Source of the DNA: Haliclystus octoradiatus
Taxonomy: Eukaryota; Cnidaria; Staurozoa; Stauromedusae; Haliclystidae
Assembly: GCA_916610825.1 (NCBI GenBank)
Contig: OU744454.1
Span: forward strand, 5,652,321 to 5,716,320
DNA: 64,000 nucleotides
Direction of reading: 5' to 3'
The position numbers and the translations under genes were made by a program. Below are positions 58,158-64,000 of this stretch, piece by piece (within the stretch, counting starts at the first letter, position 1; the number at the start of each line of letters is the position of its first letter). The notes beneath the pieces were generated by a model, which did not search any database, was not told the DNA's origin, and saw nothing but the letters and a program-made list of their open reading frames with translations.

Positions 58158-58847
58158 GCTAGTCTCGGCCGCCGATAAAGCTGAACAGAGGGCCATACTA
58201 ACTGGAAAATCGCTAGTCGACATTGAATCATCAAAACGAAGACTAGATCTGAATGTCCTTTAAATGCATGGGAATGTCACACTGTTAAAGAACTCTTATC
58301 GAGTCAGAAATCACCCCATCGCCTGGGTCCAGCAACAGTTATATACACCCCATCTGATGATCCAGAGGCTGTAGTTATTCGCAGTGTAGGAAAAAGCCCT
58401 CTTTTTACACGTGCGTTTCGTCTAACTACCTGGGAATGTGCTAGCGATATCATTCCTGCAATCCTCCATCTTATAAATCATCCACGAAGATGGAAGTATA
58501 CGAAATTTCCAATGGAAATGCACTTACTCAAAATATCATTTCATCCTGTGAATAGCCATTTTCCCAATGAACCATATCCAAGTATAATTACTGGATATAT
58601 TTTTGATAAAAAACATTTAATTTATCGTCGTGTGTATAGTAATGGAAAAATAGTTGAAGCTTTTCTACCATGTGATGGAGTTAATAGTAAATTAACATTA
58701 TGTAATAATACGGCAATTGGTAAACACTGGATTTACTTAGATGAATCCGAATTAATTGAATTGATAAGTCATTTAAGGCATCGTTATAAGCTCTTTGAGG
58801 CAGAGTTGAAAGAATTTAATGAAATCCATCTCTCAACAAACCACTGA
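57860..58847 (+). pseudogene. Unknown gene beside the Polinton capsid cassette
   Basis: About 330 codons in three consecutive frames, so with two frameshifts (one between 57960 and 57975, one near 58255). The N-terminus is basic (KRKQSTPTKSSPKKN), then serine-rich, then a run of ten aspartates from a GAT repeat at about 58121-58156. The C-terminal two thirds look globular: LGPATVIYTPSDDPEAVVI, LFTRAFRLTTWE, PRRWKYTKFPMEM, IITGYIFDKKHLIYRRVYSN, GKHWIYLDESELIELISHLR. I do not recognise the family. Its own TATA box, and its position opposite the minus-strand capsid genes, suggest it belongs to the Polinton, perhaps with a DNA- or RNA-related role, but this is inference. Confidence 0.5.
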
Positions 58848-59737
58848 TCAATTTTTCTAATATAGAATTGATTCGTTTTATTATTCATCCCTTTCCTTAT
58901 CTATAGCATAACAGAGAGTCAGATTGAAAAACCACGTCAATGAAATTGAATTTCATGAATCTATTCTTTCTTGAGTTTAATTTTTAATTACATTTTTTTA
59001 TTTTTTATTTTTTTATTTTTTTTCACCTTTATTTATTTTATTTTTTATTCATTTTAATACCTAAGCATTACTTTATGTAAAAATAGTTTACATATTTTAT
59101 ACCGTATATAGGCTCTATTATATCGTACTTCGTTATCTGATTCCTCCATCTCATCAATGTACCCCCTACACATCAAAAAGTGAACCAAAAGATTAGTTTG
59201 ATCATAATAGACAAAAGACACCATTTTATTAATCATTATAGTTACTTACACCATCACCTCCATAACAGCTGTCTCTGAAAAATGAAACATGGAGAGAGGG
59301 TCAAGGGTCATATTCTACTAGAATGTACTCATTGTTTTTAAAAAGAAAGTCAATTCTCACCATTCCCCTCATCCAACCGTGTTGCAATACTTTGACGTTT
59401 ATCTCGCACAGTTCCGGAATCATCCATCATTCTTCTAATTTAATGAAAATCAGACTTTTAATTCGCATTCAGATAATATTAATTAGATTAAACATTAGTT
59501 GCATTGATCTACTTATATATCGTTGAACATATTAGAAATTTGGAATCTGCGAACTTGCTCGGCGCTCATGATGTGATACTGTGGATTGCTTTATGAATGA
59601 CGGAAATTAACAGACTATTTATACTCTACCTTCATATATAAATACAATAAACTAAGCTTTTTGTTGAAAATATGCTGTAAAGATGTGATAACAATATACT
59701 CATTCATGTCTATACAACAATTTGACCTCCACATAGT
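58848..59737. other. AT-rich stretch with a T-rich tract
   Basis: Includes a long T/A run at about 58985-59055. On the minus strand, 59245-59280 contains TGTTATGGAGGTGATGGTGT, also found in the endonuclease fragment at about 26260, but the similarity does not extend. No gene supported. Confidence 0.4.
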
Positions 59738-60410
59738 CACACAATGAGACTAAAAAAATGATCGACATGACCCTGACTACATGAACTCTAGAGCTACGTA
59801 GGAAAACAATGAATCACAAAAATACAATGATTTGACCTTTACATGTATTCTATAATCACGCAAGGGGATTAAAATCTAACGTGATCATATGGGCTCTCTA
59901 GCCACGTAGGAAAAAATTGATTCATAACAATCTAACAAATCACACAATGAGACTAAAATGATCGTCACGACCCTGACTACATGAACTCTAGAGCTACGTA
60001 GGAAAACATTGACTCACAAAAATACAATGATTTGACCTTTACATGTATTCTATAATCACGCAAGGGGATTAAAATCTAACGTGATCATATGGGCTCTCTA
60101 GCCACGTAGGAAAAAATTGATTCATAACAATCTAACAAATCACACAATGAGACTAAAATGATCGGCATGACCTTGGTCACATGTACTCTAGAGCTACGTA
60201 GGAAAAAATCGATTCGTAACAGTACAACGATTTGACCTTTACCTGTATTCTATAATCACGCAAGGGGATTAAAATCCAACGATCTATATGGACCCTCTAG
60301 CCACGTAGAGAAAATGAATTCATGACAATGCAACAAATCACGTAATGAGATTACGATGATCGACATGACCTTGACTACATGTACTCTTTATAGCCACGTC
60401 GATAAATTCA
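59738..60410. repeat. Tandem array, period about 202 bp, three and a half units
   Basis: Units start near 59738, 59941, 60141 and 60342 with CACACAATGAGACTAAAATG or a variant. Each unit holds two related marks about 100 bp apart, CTCTAGAGCTACGTAGGAAA and CTCTCTAGCCACGTAGG, so it may be a doubled 100-bp unit. Units 1 and 2 are nearly identical and unit 3 is more diverged. The array ends directly upstream of TATAAAAG at 60417. Confidence 0.88.
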
Positions 60411-60416
60411 ACACTC

Positions 60417-60424
60417 TATAAAAG
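60417..60424 (+). promoter_or_regulatory. TATA box after the tandem array
   Basis: TATAAAAG on the plus strand, followed by about 30 bp and GTTAGTATTCATGG. No long frame follows; GATTCAG|GTGAGA at about 60482 could be a splice donor. Promoter call tentative. Confidence 0.35.
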
Positions 60425-60633
60425 ACGTCTAATGTAGTTCTGTTAGTATTCATGGTTCACTATTGACAAATACTCCAAAGACTGATTCAGGTGAGATAGA
60501 CAAGAGACTAGACAATAAACAAAACAATTGTGTGAATCATAGGTTTAATAGACAAAAGATCAAAGGCTAATACATGGGATTATTTAATTTCTTTGTTAAC
60601 AAGGATTATTTTCTTTTACTAACAAAGGCAGGA

Positions 60634-61506
60634 TTAGATATTTTTTAAAGAATATGTCAATTGTTGCTGAAAGTATTTTAAATTATCTTTTGAACTTCTA
60701 GTATGAAATGGGAATTGTTTTCTTATAAATCTTGCAACAGCTTCTTCATTACATTCCAAATCATTGACATTGTAGTGCTCATATACATCATGTAGAGAGT
60801 ATCCACGACTCAAGAAGTAATAAGTAATGTAGACGGTGTCGCCCTACCGAAGGCACCCGTACCCCTCCTCTATTTCTAGATGAGTGGCTTTTTTCGCTGA
60901 GAGCAATGATTTTAAACGCTCTTTGTTGATCTCAGCCGCGACACTGCAGATCAATTTCAACAGATTTCATGGCAGATAGGTCTCGATTTTCAATGCGCAA
61001 CGATGCGCCGCAGCTACTCACAATGCAATTCCCTCTGGACCATTCCATCCACCATCATCAGATGGTACTCATTTGATGTTTCAGATAAAGTGAAGGCTGA
61101 GTTGACCTTAGGGGGATTTGAACCACAGTCGATCAGATATGATCCGATCTGAAGTTCGGTTGCTCTGCCATCTGAGCTAATCCTCCTATCCCCTTGAACA
61201 TCCCCTTGAACACGCTTCCCTTCTACAAAGTCAAGTTTGGGAAGTAAGGAGATTAATTTCTTTAAACTATTATACTTGCTCGGATGATGACCAAAACTAT
61301 AAAAAAAACTGAACAGTATCACACATAACATAGACCAATAACCAATGACCAAAATCTTTATCAGATGTCTGTGTATTGAAAATAATCAACTTGTTATGAA
61401 TGGGGTAGGGTGTAGGGATAAATTCATCTTTACTCAATACACATGGATTTTGAATGGCTGTGATTTCATCTTTTAAAAGACAACAGAGTATTTCACGGGT
61501 ATTCAT
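60634..61506 (-). pseudogene. Polinton cysteine protease (adenain-like), split by a SINE
   Basis: Starts one base from the MCP stop. The N-terminal part has F-N-T-Q-T-S-D-K-D-F-G-H-W-L-L-V-Y, which matches the region of the catalytic His in adenovirus-type proteases (G-x-HW). A one-base shift near 61300 is followed by FYSFGHHPS, in place of the usual FDS-[FY]-G. After the SINE (60842-61188) the text resumes with ITYYFLSRGYSLHDVYEHYN and ends ...RKQFPFHTRSS. The codon for the active-site Cys should lie just at the SINE junction and is not seen. In the family the enzyme matures capsid proteins. Inactive here. Confidence 0.75.
60842..61188 (-). repeat. tRNA-derived SINE inserted in the protease gene
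   Basis: On the minus strand it starts with GGAGGATTAGCTCAGATGGC (A box) and has GGTTCAAATCC (B box) some 50 bases on. After the tRNA-like head comes GGTCAACTCAGCCTTCAC and AACATCAAATGAGTACC, a conserved body motif seen in many invertebrate SINEs. The last part (GTAGCTGCGGCGCATC, TTGAAATTGATCTGCAGTG, CGGCTGAGATCAAC) also occurs in the duplicated blocks at 1.8/4.35 kb and 29.6 kb. The acceptor stem does not pair. The 12-base GTTCAAGGGGAT is doubled next to the head. Confidence 0.82.
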
Positions 61507-62804
61507 TCAAAAGTCTTTGATGAGTGATCGCGTTTGATCAATAGTAATAACAGAATCAAACTGCATATTAGCTACAATGGAAATACTTTCGGGTAGAGGT
61601 CTTGAATATTCAACTTCCAAGCGCAGATTACCAAACACTGGGGGTTCGATACATATATTATGACCGGCAAGAGGGCTAACATCAAAGGCAAATAACGAAA
61701 ATCCTTTGGGGTAATCTTCAAGTGTAATTTGATCGCCTTCATCTTTAAGATATTTTCCTGTCCCCGTGAAGAGGCTGTGGTAACCTTAACTGAATTGACC
61801 CTGATCAAAGTTTACCCTAATAGCTTTACCGGTTAAGGATGAATCGTTAACTTATAATGCGATAGATGACACGTCAAAGTGTTTAAAATTATAAGGAGAT
61901 TGCGTCCAGGATCCAGACAATTCCGTATTGGATACCATTCCAATGACAATTCGATGGGGTAATTTCCCTTGATGTAGATTTGTCCAATTAATAGACGAAA
62001 GTGAGGTCGGTATTGAATGATTATTGACAACAATTCTTGTCAAGGGGAATGTTGCGGGTGTTTTTAATAGCTCTTTTTGAAAAGAAACAAATTTTTCATC
62101 AGTTAATCTCACTTTTCGAATGCATAAGGTGGCTTCTAGGATTTTGATCATGCAGTCTTCATTCAACGAAGGGTCTTTCATCAGCATAAATTCATTTCTC
62201 TGACGGGATAAAACTATTCGCAGAGGGGCACCATTCAAAATAAATTTACTACATCGAAATAAATCCGCATGGATAGGACCAATCATTTCACACACTTTAC
62301 TGTTCTTGGTTCTGTTAAATCACTGTGTTAACCCCATATTAACCCCAGCAAAGGAATCTGTACTATCCAATGCTCCAGTGGTATCTGTATAAAATCCAAA
62401 GTTTTGCATCCAGCTACATTTTGCTTCTAGTCCATAATTCAACAAATTCTCAATGATTGATTTAATCCCGTAAGTCTTTGTCGAACCAGAAATGTTTTTC
62501 CGCATAGTATCACATCGACCTGCGAAAACAGACTAGACATTACGTTATTGACGGGAGCTACTAGATCCGCATCCCCCAATTGGGTATTGCCTTGCTTGAC
62601 AATCTTGAATTTAACTTTGAGATAACTTTGACTGAGATCTAAAAAAGTATCAGTGTTGCTATTTATCACAAATTCGATGGGAGATGTATCTTCGTCAGTG
62701 GAGGAGATTGGGTAAAATTTTTCAAAATAGCCACTTTTCACATCAGTCTGAGTCAAACCAGGATGAAAAAAATCACAACTTGACGTCGTACAATGCTGTG
62801 CCAT
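61507..62804 (-). pseudogene. Polinton/adintovirus major capsid protein (double jelly-roll)
   Basis: About 430 codons. The N-terminal text (C-D-F-F-H-P-G-L-T-Q-T, then SPIEFVINSNTDTFLDLSQS, VAPVNNVMSSLFSQVDV) and the middle (HADLFRCSKFILNGAPLRI, GKLPHRIVIGMV, PYNFKHFDV) are strong matches to the conserved strands of Polinton capsid proteins. The C-terminus has GFSLFAFDVSP and NLRLEVEYSRPLPES. Lesions: a frameshift near 62485, a second near 62310, and in-frame stops at about 61852 and 61785. The protein would form the hexon-like shell. Order and spacing with its neighbours are those of a Polinton. Not functional. Confidence 0.92.
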
Positions 62805-62806
62805 GA

Positions 62807-63169
62807 TTAATCAAATATATCTTGAGGAAGTTTTTCACGCTGTCCAACCCTGGACTTTGATTTGCGACGACTGGCCAAAGATTGGTTAGGTGCACGCTTT
62901 TTAACTTTGGTAGCAGACTGTACCATTTCAGCAAAATTCTGTTTTGCACGTTTCTGAAGATTTTCTTTAACATTACGACCTTCAGCGACATCTCTAAGTA
63001 ATTCAGTCCCAGCCTTCAAAGAACGCTTTCCGAGAACATTTAATCCTTTCTTCATGACAGGTTTGACACTCTTGTATAAACTGCTAAAAACATTACCAAG
63101 TCCACCCCCGCGCTGTACTGAAGGACCCAACATGACTAAATCCTCGTAATTGATTCGAGGATGAGGCAT
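62807..63169 (-). CDS. Polinton basic core protein (pX/proVI-like)
   Basis: 120 codons, open. It has a glycine-rich start after YEDLVMLGPSVQRGGGLGNV, a hydrophobic-amphipathic stretch (FSSLYKSVKPVMKKGLNVLG), then ALKAGTELL-type text and a basic tail (KVKKRAPNQSLASRRKSK). Small proteins with a GGG/QRG-G-G motif followed by basic repeats lie between minor and major capsid genes of Polintons and adintoviruses and are thought to package DNA or help membrane passage. The start is 7 bp below the minor capsid stop; its stop is just before the MCP start. The only unbroken gene of the cassette. Confidence 0.78.
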   Translation of the reverse strand: MPHPRINYEDLVMLGPSVQRGGGLGNVFSSLYKSVKPVMKKGLNVLGKRSLKAGTELLRDVAEGRNVKENLQKRAKQNFAEMVQSATKVKKRAPNQSLASRRKSKSRVGQREKLPQDIFD

Positions 63170-63175
63170 TGATAA

Positions 63176-63931
63176 TCAATAAAATCGCGCAGGAACTTTT
63201 TTGAAGATTAACGTCACAACTGACCTCCCATCACCGAATGAGAGTGGACGGTTAAATCAATCCTTAAAAGTCATTCGGATGGTGTGAATACTCTTCTCGT
63301 GTATAGGAAAGTAAAGTGGTCGATCAAATCGACTGCACTGATAACCCTTTATCGAATCTATAGGCATAATACACAGTAGAGGGGATTTCCCCTCATTCAC
63401 CATTCGACTCTGAATGACGTTACTGTATAGTTGAATGAGGTGATGATTCAATCTGTTGGCGACTTTACTGGAAGCAGGGCGTTTTGTTTTGGGGGGAAGG
63501 GTATGAAAAGATCGCGAGGGAATCCCAAACTTTCGGCCACATCAGAATCTTTAAATCGCAAGGTACACTCATCTGACGTCCATACAATCACTCTCTGAAG
63601 GGACGGATCATACATGAATTGAGCTACGTTTTCAGATAGACCATGAGTATTTATCGCCAAAATAATATCCTTTGTCTTCTCGTAATGACCAGGCAGAATA
63701 GAAACCACAAATTTATGATCACCGTCCATCAACCCCAATAGTGGAGAACCCGGGTCGAACTGTCTCTGTTAGTTGCTGTAAAATAACCTCACATACGCCT
63801 ACTTCCCAGACCCTTTCTAACAGATCCAAGGGGTGAGATGATTTGACTTGAAAATCATCAGGGCGATTACCATTATGTAATTGTTTAGACCCGTTACTAC
63901 TAACGGTGATAATTTTATTGTGATGGGTCAT
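63176..63931 (-). pseudogene. Polinton minor capsid (penton-like) protein
   Basis: About 250 codons. Text includes W-E-V-G-V-C-E-V-I near 63800, ILPGHYEKTKDIILAIN near 63690, VIQSRMVNEGKSPLLCI near 63400, DRPLYFPIHEKSIHTIRMTF near 63300 and FGDGRSVVTLIFKK near 63200. A beta-rich protein with an LEx-WEVGxCEI start and an R-PxYxPxx-xxxxxI-x-I end is the usual minor capsid component upstream of the core protein. It has frameshifts near 63730 and 63455 and a stop at 63257. Its ATG overlaps the TGA of the upstream gene by four bases (ATGA). Not functional. Confidence 0.75.
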
Positions 63932-64000
63932 TCTGGTGGAGACACTAGGTCTTTTTCAGAGATCCAGGAATCAAAGGTAGCCGGATAACCAGTTCAATGA
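63928..64000 (-). CDS. C-terminus of the next Polinton gene (partial)
   Basis: About 23 codons at the window edge: ...T-G-Y-P-A-T-F-D-S-W-I-S-E-K-D-L-V-S-P-P-E, then a TGA shared with the ATG of the minor capsid gene. Polinton order makes the packaging ATPase a candidate, but too little is visible to say. Confidence 0.45.

Noticed and set aside
57965-58234. Minus-strand frame with ten histidines
   Set aside because: Antisense of the GAT repeat in the plus-strand gene, whose flanking frames look coding.
59245-59280. Second copy of the RTE-like endonuclease (TGTTATGGAGGTGATGGTGT)
   Set aside because: The match is about 20 bases long and neighbouring motifs are absent.
61106-61188. tRNA with a TCA anticodon and long variable arm, as in tRNA-Sec
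   Set aside because: The acceptor and T stems do not pair and the sequence continues into a SINE body; the anticodon-like loop is incidental.

Overview
This is a gene-poor, AT-rich piece of nuclear DNA from an invertebrate animal. Single-copy coding sequence is split by introns with consensus splice sites. F-type lectin exons are present, and so are metazoan transposons of nearly every class: CR1/L2- and RTE-like non-LTR elements, Ty3/Gypsy, BEL/Pao, a tRNA-derived SINE, several MITEs, and a Polinton/Maverick capsid cassette. Nothing in the sequence fixes the phylum. There is no bacterial gene organisation; most long open frames come from transposons or low-complexity DNA.

Layout. 0-5 kb: a repeated block that recurs at 27.9-29.9 kb; the first copy carries a 2.5-kb palindromic transposon and the second has the empty site. 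5.7-5.9 kb: terminal exon of an F-type lectin gene (minus strand). 6.2-9 kb: a hairpin MITE and a satellite rich in TGATCA. 9-9.7 kb and 21.8-23.4 kb: inverted copies of one repeat holding a (TTTCA)n tract that is about 22 units in one copy and about 190 in the other. 9.7-18.8 kb: three non-LTR retrotransposon copies, two of them tail to tail, with further insertions inside. 19.5 kb and 27.5 kb: more lectin-type exons. 25.5-26.7 kb: endonuclease part of another non-LTR element. 31.2-32.7 kb: a small non-coding LTR element with identical LTRs. 35.2-35.9 kb: RT tail fragment. 38.4-40.0 kb: second lectin gene copy. 40.1-43.8 kb: a Gypsy element with its RT part inverted. 43.8-53.9 kb: a nearly complete BEL/Pao element inside a TTAA-flanked DNA element, and itself interrupted by a 2.5-kb insertion. 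53.9-57.8 kb: nothing recognised. 57.8-64 kb: part of a Polinton. It has one plus-strand gene of unknown function, a tandem array of about 200-bp units, then on the minus strand a protease, major capsid protein, basic core protein, minor capsid protein and the end of one more gene.

How they fit together. The host genes are two F-type lectin copies in the same orientation (exons near 40.0/38.6 kb and near 19.7/5.9 kb, with a PAN-like first exon at 27.7 kb possibly belonging to the second). Insertions have stretched the introns of one copy to many kilobases. The Polinton capsid genes abut or overlap by a few bases, as in a viral transcription unit, but all except the core protein carry stops or frameshifts, and a SINE sits inside the protease gene, so this copy is dead. 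Insertions within insertions allow a relative order of events to be read in several places.
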